From an uncultured Oscillospiraceae bacterium (GTDB lineage: Bacteria > Bacillota > Clostridia > Oscillospirales > Oscillospiraceae): 64,000 bases of DNA. Shown in pieces: positions 44,971 through 53,858 of this stretch; the first letter of the stretch is position 1, and every line of letters begins with the position of its first letter. The notes beneath the pieces are model-generated. The model did not search any database. It had not been told where the DNA came from and worked only from the letters and a program-made list of their open reading frames with translations. Location: positions 41,116 through 105,115 of the forward strand of contig CAKUED010000009.1 of NCBI GenBank assembly GCA_934646005.1, read 5' to 3'. The position numbers were made by a program, and so were the translations under genes.

Positions 44971-45975
44971 TCACCGTACTTGCCACGCGGTGGGGATGAA
45001 AATCTCAGAGAATTTATAGATCGCGTACTTGTCCGTCATCCCGGCGATGTAGTCGCAGACGATGCGGTCCATGCCGTCAAAATCGAGCTGCGGCAGAAAA
45101 TCCGCCGGGAGCTTGTCGGGATTTTTGCTGTAATACTCAAAGAGCTTGCGGATAATATCCTTCGCCTTGGTTTCTTCCCCCTTGGCGACGGGATTGGTGT
45201 AGACCCGCCGGAACATGAACGTGCGCAGCGCGTCCATCGCCTGCGCGACCTCGGGGCGCATTCCGAGCATGCCCGTCTCCTGCGTGTGGTAGATCATGTC
45301 GGACACGAGCGTGCCGATGCGCTCGGAGTGCGACGTGCCGAGAATATCCGAAATTTCGCGCGGGATGTCGTTTTCCGTTAAGAGACCTGCGCGCATGGCG
45401 TCGTCGATGTCGTGGTTGATGTAGGCAATGCGGTCAGACGTGCGGACGATCTGCCCCTCCAGCGTTTCGGGGATAAAGCTGCCCGTATGCCCCAGGATCG
45501 CCATGCGCACCTCATAGGTGAGGTTCAGCCCCATGCCGTCGCGCTCCAGCTTATCCACCACGCGCAGCGACTGCTCATTGTGGCGGAACGGCGCGCCCAT
45601 CATGTCGGTCAGCGCCTTTTCGCCCGCGTGACCAAACGGCGTATGCCCCAGATCGTGCCCATAGGCAGCCGCCTCGGCAAGGTCGCAGTTGAGCTTAAGA
45701 CCCCGGCAGATCGTGCGCGCGATGCGTGAGACCTCCAGCGTGTGCGTCATGCGCGTGCGGTAATGGTCGCCCTCCGGGGCGAGAAAGACCTGCGTCTTGT
45801 GCATGAGCCGCCGGAAGGATTTGGAGTGCACGATGCGGTCGGCGTCGCGCTGATAGCAGGTGCGCACGTTGTCCTCCTCGCGCGGATACAGCCGCCCCTT
45901 CGTCTCCGCCGCCTTCTGCGCCAGCGGCGATAAAACGGCGTATTCCTCCTGCTCCATCTGCTCCCGCAGCGTCAT
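44971..45975 (-). CDS. dgt: Deoxyguanosinetriphosphate triphosphohydrolase-like HD protein
   Basis: 334 residues from the ATG at 45975, six bases after GAGGTG; the GTG nine bases earlier overlaps the ribosome site. HD-domain metal residues lie in RMTHTLEVSRIAR and GHDLGHTPFGHAGE (around 105-118). It hydrolyses dNTPs to nucleoside and tripolyphosphate. It is the first gene of the dgt-dnaG-rpoD block, common in Clostridia. Confidence 0.92.
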   Translation of the reverse strand: MTLREQMEQEEYAVLSPLAQKAAETKGRLYPREEDNVRTCYQRDADRIVHSKSFRRLMHKTQVFLAPEGDHYRTRMTHTLEVSRIARTICRGLKLNCDLAEAAAYGHDLGHTPFGHAGEKALTDMMGAPFRHNEQSLRVVDKLERDGMGLNLTYEVRMAILGHTGSFIPETLEGQIVRTSDRIAYINHDIDDAMRAGLLTENDIPREISDILGTSHSERIGTLVSDMIYHTQETGMLGMRPEVAQAMDALRTFMFRRVYTNPVAKGEETKAKDIIRKLFEYYSKNPDKLPADFLPQLDFDGMDRIVCDYIAGMTDKYAIYKFSEIFIPTAWQVR

Positions 45976-46018
45976 GATGTTCACCTCTGTATTTTTTGAT
46001 TATGTGTGTGGTCATGCC

Positions 46019-46446
46019 GTAGGGGCGGGGTTTTACCCCGCCCGCGCGGTACAATGTTGCGGATATGGGCGCGCCAATGCGAACACGCGCGCACCCGTAG
46101 GGGCGGACGACCCTGTCCGCCCGGCAGCACGCACCTGCGAACACGGATGCACCGATGCAAATCCGCACCACATTTGTAGGGGTCGATGCCCACATCGACC
46201 CGCGCACGCCGCACGTCCGTTTTTTACGATACGTCGCGGCAAATTTGCCGTTGCCCCAATGGGCGGACAGAGGCGTCCGCCCCTACAGGACGTTTTACGT
46301 TTTCGCCGAAAATGCGTGCAATTTTGCGATTGCATCCTGCCGGGTCGATGTGGGCATCGACCCCTACGGACATTTTTCGTATTTGCCATCCGTTGTGCAA
46401 ATTTTCCCGTGCGCACTGCGCGGGCGGGGTAGAACCCCGCCCCTAC
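46019..46446. repeat. Composite palindromic array E4 (C A B A' B' C')
   Basis: C at 46019-46044, A at 46097-46123, B at 46176-46202, inverted A at 46261-46286, inverted B at 46341-46367, inverted C at 46421-46446. Centres are 78-85 bp apart and linkers are 52-58 bp. Stems are gggcgggg/ccccgccc (C), gggcggac/gtccgccc (A) and gggtcgatg/catcgaccc (B), with 3-6 nt loops. It lies between a putative promoter and the dgt start. Confidence 0.9.
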
Positions 46447-46468
46447 GCAAACGTAGAGGATGCTATCC

Positions 46469-46499
46469 ATACTATTTATATACCACAAAAATGTGTCAA
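46469..46499 (-). promoter_or_regulatory. Candidate promoter reading through array E4 into dgt-dnaG-rpoD
   Basis: On the minus strand TTGACA, a 19-nt spacer and TAGTAT in an AT-rich pocket. If used, array E4 is a roughly 450-nt leader of the dgt message. Confidence 0.4.
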
Positions 46500-46511
46500 A
46501 ACTATGTATCC

Positions 46512-47135
46512 CTACACGGGCGCGGCGCGGTAGACCTGCCCGCGCACCTTTGGCGTGACCTTGCCCGCCGACAGCTCACGGATGGCGTCGCTCACGGGAG
46601 CGGTATTTGCCTGCGGCAGGAGGGCGCGGATGGCGATGTCCGCACCGTAGGTGATGTCCTCGATGACGGCGTTCTGCGCCGCGAGCTTCAGCTTGATCTG
46701 CTCCAGAAGCGCGTAGGGGCAGTTGATCTCCACGCAGTCCCACACGCGGTTTGCGGCGATGCCTGCCGCCGTGAGCGCGTCCTTCGCGCCGCGCGCATAC
46801 GCCCGCGTCAGCCCGCCCGCGCCGAGCAGGATGCCGCCGAAATAGCGCGTGACGACGCACAGCACGTCAAAAATTTTCTCCCGCTCCAAGACCGCCAGCA
46901 TCGGCTGCCCCGCCGTGCCCTGCGGCTCGCCGTCATCACTGTAGCGCACCGCGCCGCTTTTGAGCCGGTAGCACCAGCAGTGATGGCGCGCGTCGTGGTA
47001 TTTTTTGCGCACCAGCTCCAGGCAGGCTTTCACATCGTCCTCCGTCTGCACGGGGAAAATATCGCTCACAAAGCGCGACTTTTTTTCGGTAAATTCGCTC
47101 GTCGCCGCCCCGGCGATGGTCAGAAATTCTTCCAT
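46512..47135 (-). CDS. YigZ/IMPACT-family protein
   Basis: 207 residues. An N-terminal IMPACT-type domain with the family block around ARHHCWCYRL, DDGEPQGTAGQPML and VTRYFGGILLGAGGLTRAY, then a C-terminal DUF1949-type domain. The role is unclear, possibly linked to translation or proteolysis. It starts one base after the hflX stop, so it is co-transcribed with hflX. Confidence 0.9.
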   Translation of the reverse strand: MEEFLTIAGAATSEFTEKKSRFVSDIFPVQTEDDVKACLELVRKKYHDARHHCWCYRLKSGAVRYSDDGEPQGTAGQPMLAVLEREKIFDVLCVVTRYFGGILLGAGGLTRAYARGAKDALTAAGIAANRVWDCVEINCPYALLEQIKLKLAAQNAVIEDITYGADIAIRALLPQANTAPVSDAIRELSAGKVTPKVRGQVYRAAPV

Positions 47136-47136
47136 G

Positions 47137-48393
47137 TCAGTCCCTCTCGTATTGCCGCAGCCGCCCGTAGAGCACGCTGTCCATGACCGCCTCCACCGCA
47201 ACGCCCTCCGGCGTATACTCGCACGCGAGCACGCGCGCCTGCGCGTGCAGCGTATCGACCAAGCCCGCCGCGCTGTACGGCAGCAGCAGCCTCGCGCGGT
47301 GCAGCCCCTGATCGAGCTTTTTTTCGACCAGGACGCGCAGCGCGTCCAGACCCTCGCCGGTCTTTGCCGAGATGCGGACAATATCCTCGCCGCGCGGCGG
47401 CTCTTCCTCCGCGAGGTCGCACTTGTTGTAGCACGAGATGACCGGCACGCCCGGCTTTGCGAGCTGCCCGATCAGCTTTTCCACCACCGCGATGTGCGCC
47501 TCGCGCTCCGGGTCGGCGGCGTCGATGACGTGGATGAGCAGGTCCGCGTATTGCAGCTCCTCCAGCGTCGCCTGAAATGCCTCGATGAGGTTGTGCGGGA
47601 GCTTGGCGATAAAGCCGACCGTGTCGGACAGCACTGCCTGACAGGTATCCGACACGGTAAACTGCCGCGTTGTGGTGTCGAGCGTGTCAAACAGGCGGTC
47701 ATTCGCGGCGATGCCGGCGTCAGTCAGGGCGTTTAAAAGCGTCGATTTTCCGGCGTTCGTGTAGCCCACGAGCGCCACGACCGGCGTGGCGTTTTTGACC
47801 CGCCGCTCCCGCTGCACGGCGCGCACGCGCCGCACCTCGGTAAGCTCTGCGCGCAGCTTGTCGATGCGCGCGCGGATGTGGCGCTTGTCGGTCTCGAGCT
47901 GTGTTTCGCCCGGACCGCGCGTGCCGATGCCGCCGCCGAGCCTGCCCATTTCCTCGTTCCAGACGGTCAGGCGCGGCAGATAATATTGATACTGCGCCAG
48001 CTCCACCTGGAGCTTGCCCTCGCGGGTCTTGGCGCGCTGGGCGAAAATATCCAGAATGAGCGCGCTGCGGTCGAGCACGCGCGCGTGCGTGATCTCCTCC
48101 AGCGCGCGGATCTGCGACGGGGAGAGGGCGTTGTCAAACACGACCATCGTCGCGCCGCTCTCTTCGATCATCTGCCGCAGTTCTTCCGCCTTGCCCTCGC
48201 CCACAAAGCTGTGCGGGTCGGGCGTGGGGCGGTTTTGCAGGAGCTTGCCGACGCACTGCCCGCCCGCTGTTTCCAAAAGCGCCTCCAGCTCGTCAAGAGA
48301 GCGCGCCGTGGCGGTCTCTTCGGGCGTAAAGCAGTCGGCGTTCAGCCCCGCCAGCACCGCCTTTTCCGTTGTATGTTCAGAGAATCGTTCCAT
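47137..48393 (-). CDS. hflX: Ribosome-associated GTPase HflX
   Basis: 418 residues. An N-terminal HflX domain (GKAEELRQMIEESGATMVVF), a glycine-rich linker (RLGGGIGTRGPGETQLETD), and a GTPase domain with G1 GYTNAGKST, G3 DTVGF and G4 NKCD. It rescues or splits stalled ribosomes under stress. The ribosome site before the ATG is weak. Confidence 0.95.
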   Translation of the reverse strand: MERFSEHTTEKAVLAGLNADCFTPEETATARSLDELEALLETAGGQCVGKLLQNRPTPDPHSFVGEGKAEELRQMIEESGATMVVFDNALSPSQIRALEEITHARVLDRSALILDIFAQRAKTREGKLQVELAQYQYYLPRLTVWNEEMGRLGGGIGTRGPGETQLETDKRHIRARIDKLRAELTEVRRVRAVQRERRVKNATPVVALVGYTNAGKSTLLNALTDAGIAANDRLFDTLDTTTRQFTVSDTCQAVLSDTVGFIAKLPHNLIEAFQATLEELQYADLLIHVIDAADPEREAHIAVVEKLIGQLAKPGVPVISCYNKCDLAEEEPPRGEDIVRISAKTGEGLDALRVLVEKKLDQGLHRARLLLPYSAAGLVDTLHAQARVLACEYTPEGVAVEAVMDSVLYGRLRQYERD

Positions 48394-48429
48394 AGCTTCT
48401 GTGTTGTTTCCTCATTTTTCGCGGGTACG

Positions 48430-48458
48430 AAAAAAGCCCGCACCGAGGCGGTGCGGGC
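48430..48458 (-). terminator. Terminator of rpmE
   Basis: Stem gcccgcaccg/cggtgcgggc with loop agg. On the minus strand it is followed by TTTTTT. Confidence 0.85.
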
Positions 48459-48466
48459 CAGATCGC

Positions 48467-48667
48467 TTACTTCAGACCATATTTCTTGTTGAAACGGTCC
48501 ACGCGTCCGCCGGTATCGACGAGCTTCTGCTTGCCGGTATAGAACGGATGGCACTTGGAGCAAATTTCAACCTTGATGTCCTTCTTGGTAGAGCCTGTTT
48601 CGATCACAGCACCACACGCGCATCTGATAGTCGTCTGTTCGTATTTGGGATGGATGCCTTCCTTCAT
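48467..48667 (-). CDS. rpmE: Ribosomal protein L31, zinc-binding form
   Basis: 66 residues from the ATG at 48667, six bases after GAGGTG. The cysteines in RCACG and CSKCHPF form the zinc site of the C+ class. It belongs to the large ribosomal subunit. It has its own promoter and terminator. Confidence 0.96.
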   Translation of the reverse strand: MKEGIHPKYEQTTIRCACGAVIETGSTKKDIKVEICSKCHPFYTGKQKLVDTGGRVDRFNKKYGLK

Positions 48668-48698
48668 GGGTTTCACCTCTCTCATCAGATTTCTGTAA

Positions 48699-48714
48699 AA
48701 AGGCTTGCGCCTTT
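48699..48714 (-). promoter_or_regulatory. Small hairpin in the rpmE leader
   Basis: Stem aaaggc/gccttt with a 4-nt loop, in the leader about 32 bp before rpmE. L31 genes in several phyla carry autoregulatory leaders; whether this is one is unproven. Confidence 0.3.
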
Positions 48715-48736
48715 CCCTTGGTTCAAACGCTCAGAT

Positions 48737-48765
48737 ATAGTATCACAGTTTTTTTGCCGATGCAA
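48737..48765 (-). promoter_or_regulatory. Promoter of rpmE
   Basis: On the minus strand TTGCAT, a 17-nt spacer and TACTAT, with AT-rich flanks. Confidence 0.6.
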
Positions 48766-48773
48766 GAGTTTTT

Positions 48774-49940
48774 TCAAATTTTTCTGTGATAAACCCTGCC
48801 TTTTTGCACCAAAGCGGCGGCAGGCGCGTTTGTTCCTGTGGAAAAAAGTGTGGATAACCCGGCGCAGCGCGTCTCCAGCTCCGCCTGCGCCCCCGCCGGG
48901 GCGTGCGCGCCCGCGTTCAGGCATAGGACGGACGACGTCTCTCGGATGCGCCGCAGCAGCCGTCCGCCGCGCGCGCTGAGCGCCAGCACGCGCACGAACT
49001 CTGCCGGGCGCGCCAGCTCGTCCGTCGTCAAGCCCAGATAGGCGCACAGCAGCAGCCTTTGCAGGCGCGTGCGCACATAGCGCTTGGATTTTGCGGCGGT
49101 GATGACCGCCTCCACGCTGCTCTCTCGCTGCACCGCCTTGTAAACGGCGCTCCACAGCCCCTCCGAGCCGTAGGGGACGTGCTCCCAGTCGCGTTTCGCC
49201 ATGCCGCGCAGCCGCGCGAGCATCGCCCGCTCGCCCGCCGCCATCGTAAAGCGCTCCGCGCCCGCGTACAGCGCCGCCGCCGCCTCCGGCACGAGCGCGC
49301 GCCAATTCCCGTCGGGATATAATGCACGCACCGCCGTGGCGGACGGATTTTCCGCGTCCGCGTCCAGCGCGTGATAGTCCCCGCCGCGCGGCAGCACCAG
49401 CGGATGCAGCGCGCTTTTCTGCTGCACGAGCGCCTTGCAGTATTCCGCCGCCAGAATGTCGTTCGGACGCCTCAGCAGCGCGCCGTCGCCGCCGCAGGCG
49501 ATGAGTGCCCGCTCCCGCGCCGCCGGATAGCTCACGCGCGTCTGCAAAAGCTCGCGCAGCGCCGCTTCATACTCCGCGCTGCACAAAATTTTTGCCGTCC
49601 GCAAAAGTTCCGTTTCATCCGCGTGCTCCGCGCCGAAGAAGAAGCCGTCCACTGCGCCGAGCCGCGTCAGAATGTCCACACCGCCCGCGGCGAAGCCCTC
49701 CGCCGAGCGCAGGCTGTGCGTCACCGGCAGCTCCAAAACGATGTCCGCCCCGCACTCCACCGCCGCCGCCGCGCGCACGGCGGGGGAGAACACGGCGACC
49801 TCGCCGCGCTGGACGAACGCGCCGCTCATCAGGCACACGATGGCGGTGTCCGCGCCGAGACGCTTGCGGAGCTGCGCAAATTGCCGCAGATGTCCGCTGT
49901 GAAAGGGGTTATACTCGCAGATCACGCCCGCCGCCGTCAT
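48774..49940 (-). CDS. tmcAL: tRNA(Met) cytidine acetate ligase TmcAL (YlbM)
   Basis: 388 residues from the ATG at 49940, six bases after GAGGTG. A nucleotidyltransferase-type N-terminus has GVICEYNPFHSGHLRQ (around 5-20). RRPNDILAAEYCKAL and a C-terminal helical domain follow. In Bacillus it uses acetate and ATP to make N4-acetylcytidine at the wobble base of elongator tRNA-Met. Confidence 0.9.
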   Translation of the reverse strand: MTAAGVICEYNPFHSGHLRQFAQLRKRLGADTAIVCLMSGAFVQRGEVAVFSPAVRAAAAVECGADIVLELPVTHSLRSAEGFAAGGVDILTRLGAVDGFFFGAEHADETELLRTAKILCSAEYEAALRELLQTRVSYPAARERALIACGGDGALLRRPNDILAAEYCKALVQQKSALHPLVLPRGGDYHALDADAENPSATAVRALYPDGNWRALVPEAAAALYAGAERFTMAAGERAMLARLRGMAKRDWEHVPYGSEGLWSAVYKAVQRESSVEAVITAAKSKRYVRTRLQRLLLCAYLGLTTDELARPAEFVRVLALSARGGRLLRRIRETSSVLCLNAGAHAPAGAQAELETRCAGLSTLFSTGTNAPAAALVQKGRVYHRKI

Positions 49941-49978
49941 GTTTTGCACCTCGCTGCCGTAAAATATCGGAAAAGCAC

Positions 49979-50007
49979 TTGTTTCCCGCAGATAAATATT
50001 GTATTAT
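49979..50007 (+). promoter_or_regulatory. Promoter of ackA
   Basis: TTGTTT, a 17-nt spacer and TATTAT, with a leader of about 60 nt before the ackA start. Confidence 0.5.
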
Positions 50008-50074
50008 ATCCTTTGTATGAACAGTTTAGCATAAACACGCAAAAAAGCAAACAATAATAGGAGTTGAGAAAAGT

Positions 50075-51271
50075 ATGAATATTCTCGTCATCAACGCCGG
50101 CAGCTCGAGCCTGAAGTATCAGCTTATGGACCCGGATACCGGCGTCGTCACCGCCAAGGGTCTGTGCGAGCGCATCGGTCTGGACGGAAGGCTGACCCAC
50201 AAGGCGCTGTCCAAGGGCACGAAGGTCGAAAAGGACATCCCCATGCCCACCCATAAGGAGGCCATCGAAGCTGTTATGGCGATCCTCGTGGACGGTGAGT
50301 ACGGCGTCATTCAGTCTGTCGATGAGATCGACGCCGTCGGTCACCGCGTGCTCCACGGCGGCGATAAGTTCGTCGAGAGCTGCATCGTCACCGAGGACTG
50401 CAAGCAGGCGATCCGTGACTGCATCCCGCTCGGTCCGCTCCATAACCCCGCCAACCTTATGGGCATCGAGGCGTGTGAAAAGGCGATGCCGGGCAAGCCC
50501 CAGGTCGCCGTGTTCGACACTGCGTTCCATATGACCATGCCGCCCAAGGCATACCGCTACGCCATCCCCACCAAGTACTACACCGACGATCATCTGCGCC
50601 GCTACGGCTTCCACGGCACGTCGCACCGCTTCGTCTCCAAGCGCTGCATCGAGCTGATGGGCGGCGTGGAAAACGCGCACCGCATCATCGTCTGCCACCT
50701 CGGAAACGGCTCGTCCCTGTCCGCCGTGAAGGACGGCAAGTGCCAGGATACCTCCATGGGTCTGAGCCCTCTGGCGGGCGTCCCCATGGGCACGCGTGCC
50801 GGCGATATTGACACCTGCGTCGCGCAGTTCATCATGAACAAGTACGGAATGTCCGCCGACGAGTGCCTGACCATGCTCAACAAGAAGTCCGGCGTGCTCG
50901 CGCTGTCCGACGGCGTGTCCTCCGACTTCCGCGATCTTGATGCTGCCGCCGCGCAGGGCAATGAAGCCGCGCAGCTCGCGCTCGACAAGTTCGCCTACGA
51001 AGTCCGCAAGTACATCGGCGCCTACGCCGCCGCGCTCGGCGGGGTGGACTGCATCGTCTTTACCGCCGGTGTCGGCGAAAACTCCGGCTCGATGCGCGCG
51101 TCCATCTGCGACGGGCTGGACTATCTCGGCGTGAAGCTCGACGCGGAAAAGAACAAGCTCCGCGGCGAGGAGGTCGTCATCTCCACGCCCGACTCCAAGG
51201 TCAAGGTCTGGGTCATCCCCACCAACGAGGAGCTTATGATCGCGCAGGATACAGCGGCTCTGGCAAAGTAA
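50075..51271 (+). CDS. ackA: Acetate kinase
   Basis: 398 residues. N-terminal NAGSSSLKYQL, the phosphate-site HRVLHGG (around 90-96), DTAFHMTMP and the ATP-site region FTAGVGENS. It interconverts acetyl phosphate plus ADP with acetate plus ATP, the main energy-yielding step of acetate fermentation. No pta is adjacent. AGGAG precedes the ATG and a strong terminator follows. Confidence 0.97.
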   Translation: MNILVINAGSSSLKYQLMDPDTGVVTAKGLCERIGLDGRLTHKALSKGTKVEKDIPMPTHKEAIEAVMAILVDGEYGVIQSVDEIDAVGHRVLHGGDKFVESCIVTEDCKQAIRDCIPLGPLHNPANLMGIEACEKAMPGKPQVAVFDTAFHMTMPPKAYRYAIPTKYYTDDHLRRYGFHGTSHRFVSKRCIELMGGVENAHRIIVCHLGNGSSLSAVKDGKCQDTSMGLSPLAGVPMGTRAGDIDTCVAQFIMNKYGMSADECLTMLNKKSGVLALSDGVSSDFRDLDAAAAQGNEAAQLALDKFAYEVRKYIGAYAAALGGVDCIVFTAGVGENSGSMRASICDGLDYLGVKLDAEKNKLRGEEVVISTPDSKVKVWVIPTNEELMIAQDTAALAK

Positions 51272-51283
51272 AAAACAATGCAG

Positions 51284-51317
51284 AACCGCCCGCTGCCAAC
51301 CGGCAGCGGGCGGTTTT
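51284..51317 (+). terminator. Terminator of ackA
   Basis: Perfect 14-bp stem aaccgcccgctgcc/ggcagcgggcggtt with loop aacc, followed by TT. Confidence 0.88.
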
Positions 51318-51346
51318 ATAATTTGCACGCAGCCACCAATCAAGCC

Positions 51347-51770
51347 GTAGGGGCGGGGTTCTACCCCGCCCGCGCGGTACAGTGTCACAAAATTGAATGT
51401 ATCAATGCGAAAACGGTATGCACCCATAGGGGCGGACGACCCTGTCCGCCCGGCAGCACGCACCTGCAAAAACGAATGCACCCCGGCGAATCCGCGCCAC
51501 GTTTGTAGGGGTCGATGCCCACATCGACCCGCGTGGCAGGCACGTCCGTTTTTACGAAACGTTGCGGCGAACCCGTGATTGCCCCACGGGCGGACAGAGG
51601 CGTCCGCCCCTACAAAACGTTTTACGTTTTTGCCGAAAATGCATACAATTTTGCAATTGCCCACTGCCGGGGAGAGCGCGGCATCGACCCCTACGGACAT
51701 CGTGTGAGGACGCCGTTCATTGTACGGATTTGTTGGTGCATTCTGCGCGGGCGGGGTGCGTTTTATTCCG
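51347..51770. repeat. Composite palindromic array E5 (C A B A' b' c')
   Basis: C at 51347, A at 51426, B at 51505 and inverted A at 51587, then a decayed inverted B at about 51667 and half of an inverted C at about 51746. Spacing is 79-82 bp. Module order and linkers match E4. It fills the gap between convergent ackA and the anti-sigma-like gene; its right edge touches the end of the latter. Confidence 0.85.
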
Positions 51771-52395
51771 CTGTTCGATACAGGATATAATCCCCCTCGC
51801 ACTCCACGAGCACGCAATCTGCGTCGGGATACGCGTAGACCGCGCAGCCGATGAGCGTGTCATCGCTGCTGTCATCGACCGTGCCGAGCTGCGCGCCTCT
51901 GGCTTCGCCGTCGCCGCCCTCACCTGCCAGATGCGCGGGGTCGTTTGCCGGGGCGAGGATGTAATACTGCCCGCCGAACACGATCCAGTCGCCGTCCGGC
52001 GCGCCTGCTTCGGCAGCCTGCGCCTTGGCGCTGCTGCCGGTCGCGTCCTCCGCGGGAGCGTCTGCCGCGGGCGCTTCCATCGCGGGCGCTTCCTGCGTGG
52101 TGGCGTATTCCTCAAATTCCGCCTCCGGCGCTGCCGATTCGACAAGAATATCCTCGCTGTACGCTCTCGCGTTCTCCTCCGCAGCCGCTGCGGGCGCGGC
52201 GGTGTCGGCGCTCTTGCTGCTGCCGAGCCAGCCCGGCAGCACCAGCGCCGCGATGCCCACGAGCAGCACGCAGCACGCCGCGAGCGCCGCAAGCGGTCTC
52301 CAGCGCGATGCCTGCCGCGCCGGTGTTTTTTCAGCGCGCGCGATCAGATCGTCCCCGACCTGCCCGACGGCGCGGAACAGCTTTTCACCCTTCAT
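51763..52395 (-). CDS. Membrane protein coupled to the ECF sigma factor (putative anti-sigma factor)
   Basis: 210 residues. A cytoplasmic N-terminus (about 1-30), one transmembrane helix (about 33-53), an alanine/glutamate-rich linker (about 60-130) and a small extracytoplasmic domain ending in GDYILYRTAE. Its ATG overlaps the sigma-factor stop as ATGA. The arrangement and topology suggest an anti-sigma factor; no zinc-binding anti-sigma motif is visible. Confidence 0.65.
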   Translation of the reverse strand: MKGEKLFRAVGQVGDDLIARAEKTPARQASRWRPLAALAACCVLLVGIAALVLPGWLGSSKSADTAAPAAAAEENARAYSEDILVESAAPEAEFEEYATTQEAPAMEAPAADAPAEDATGSSAKAQAAEAGAPDGDWIVFGGQYYILAPANDPAHLAGEGGDGEARGAQLGTVDDSSDDTLIGCAVYAYPDADCVLVECEGDYILYRTAE

Positions 52396-52952
52396 ACGGA
52401 GATCCCCTCCTGCTGTAAGAATCTGCGCAGCTTTTCCCGTGTGCGCAGCAAGACGGACTTGACGGTGTTCGGCTTCATCGAAAAGCGCAGCGCAATGGCG
52501 TCAATGCCGTCCACAAACCAGTACCGGCGCAGAAAAATATTGCATTCGCGCTCGGGAAGCCGGCGCAAAAACGCGTCGATCAGGCGCGCAAGCTCGTGCT
52601 CATCCACTGCCTCGTCCACGCCGCCGCGCGAGGCAACGCATTCCGCCAATTCGTCCAGCGCCAGCGGCAAATTCCCGCCGCCGCGCTTGTCCGCGTGCGC
52701 CGCCTTGAAGCGGTCAAACGACAGATTGCGCGTGATGCGCCCCAAAAACGCCGATAAAATGCCGGGGCGCTGCGGCGGCATCGCGTTCCACGCGTGCAGC
52801 CAGGTGTCGCTGACGCATTCGTCGCTGTCCTCGCGGCTTTTGAGGATGTTCATGGCGATGGCGCGGCAGTACGCGCCGTATTTGGCATCCGTCTGCACGA
52901 TGGCGTCCTCGCTGCGCGCAAAATACAGGTCGATGATCCCGGAATCGTCCAA
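52392..52952 (-). CDS. ECF-type sigma-70 family sigma factor
   Basis: 186 residues from a TTG at 52952, chosen because GGAGG lies eight bases upstream; an in-frame TTG at 52967 is the alternative. The region 2 part is YCRAIAMNILKSREDSDECVSD and the region 4 part is ALRFSMKPNTVKSVLLRTREKLRRFL. It probably responds to an envelope signal through its downstream membrane partner. Confidence 0.85.
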   Translation of the reverse strand: MDDSGIIDLYFARSEDAIVQTDAKYGAYCRAIAMNILKSREDSDECVSDTWLHAWNAMPPQRPGILSAFLGRITRNLSFDRFKAAHADKRGGGNLPLALDELAECVASRGGVDEAVDEHELARLIDAFLRRLPERECNIFLRRYWFVDGIDAIALRFSMKPNTVKSVLLRTREKLRRFLQQEGISV

Positions 52953-53020
52953 ATCATCCGCCTCCAATCTTTCTGACGAATTTTATGCGCCCGCGTTGCG
53001 CCGGGCGCCCGATTTTTTTC

Positions 53021-53049
53021 AGTATAGCATGGAATTTGCCTTTTGAAAA
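53021..53049 (-). promoter_or_regulatory. Promoter of the ECF sigma operon
   Basis: On the minus strand TTTTCA, a 17-nt spacer and TATACT. A housekeeping-type promoter, about 70 bp before the start. Confidence 0.45.
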
Positions 53050-53058
53050 TGCTATAAT
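53050..53058 (+). promoter_or_regulatory. Extended -10 promoter of ymdB
   Basis: TGcTATAAT about 24 bp before the ymdB start, with no good -35. It is divergent from, and adjacent to, the sigma-operon promoter. Confidence 0.45.
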
Positions 53059-53081
53059 TTTTGCAAAAGGAGGTGCGGCGG

Positions 53082-53858
53082 ATGGAGCTGCGCATTTTGG
53101 CGGTCGGCGATGTGGTCGGCGCGACGGGCATTTTGTGCCTGAAAAAGAACCTGCGCGCGCTGCGGCGGCGCTACAATATCGACTTTGCCGTCGTAAACGG
53201 CGAAAACGCCTCCGGCGTGGGGCTCACGCCGCAGCAGGCGGAGATGATCCTCGACGCCGGGGCGGACGTCATCACGCTCGGCAATCACACCTGGAATCGG
53301 CGCGAGATCTGCCCGTTTCTCGACGACAGCCCGTATATCCTGCGCCCGGCGAACTTTCAGCCGCACCTGCCGGGGCGCGGCTGGGGCGTTTTTGAGACAA
53401 AGGCGGGGCAGGTCGCGGTGGTGAATCTCATCGGGCGCTGCCATATGGACTTTACGCCGGACAATCCCTTCCGCGTCATTGACCGCGTGCTGGAAAAGGC
53501 CGGCGAGCTGCCGGTGCTGCTGGACTTCCACGCCGAGGCGACGAGCGAAAAGCTCGCCATGGGCTATTTTCTCGACGGGCGCGTGAGCGCCATGTGGGGC
53601 ACGCACACGCACGTCGCCACCGCCGACGAGACGATCCTGCCGAACGGCACGGGCTATCAGACCGACCTCGGCATGACAGGACCGGTCGTGTCGGTCATCG
53701 GCGTGCGCCCGGAGCAGTCCATCGCCAACTTCCGGGGCGAGCTGACGGCGCGCTACGAGGTCGCGCCTGGTCCGTGCCGCCTGCATGGGCTGGCGCTCAC
53801 GATCGACACGAAAACGCGGCGCTGTACGCAGATCGAAAGGGTGGTGGCGGATGGTTAG
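53082..53858 (+). CDS. ymdB: YmdB-type metallophosphoesterase
   Basis: 258 residues from the ATG at 53082 with AAGGAGGTG upstream. Metal motifs are visible in GDVVG (around 8-12), VNGENASGG-like VNGENASGVGL, GNHTWN, FHAEATSEK and GTHTHV. In Bacillus YmdB is a 2',3'-cyclic nucleotide phosphodiesterase affecting biofilm and motility. It overlaps the next gene by 8 bp. Confidence 0.92.
   Translation: MELRILAVGDVVGATGILCLKKNLRALRRRYNIDFAVVNGENASGVGLTPQQAEMILDAGADVITLGNHTWNRREICPFLDDSPYILRPANFQPHLPGRGWGVFETKAGQVAVVNLIGRCHMDFTPDNPFRVIDRVLEKAGELPVLLDFHAEATSEKLAMGYFLDGRVSAMWGTHTHVATADETILPNGTGYQTDLGMTGPVVSVIGVRPEQSIANFRGELTARYEVAPGPCRLHGLALTIDTKTRRCTQIERVVADG

Noticed and set aside
46019..46446. CRISPR array
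   Set aside because: The spacing is regular, but there are three repeat types, half are inverted, the linkers are homologous between arrays, and no cas gene is present.
46155..47186. 343-codon plus-strand ORF crossing E4 and yigZ
   Set aside because: Its first third is array sequence and the rest is antisense to the well-supported yigZ gene.
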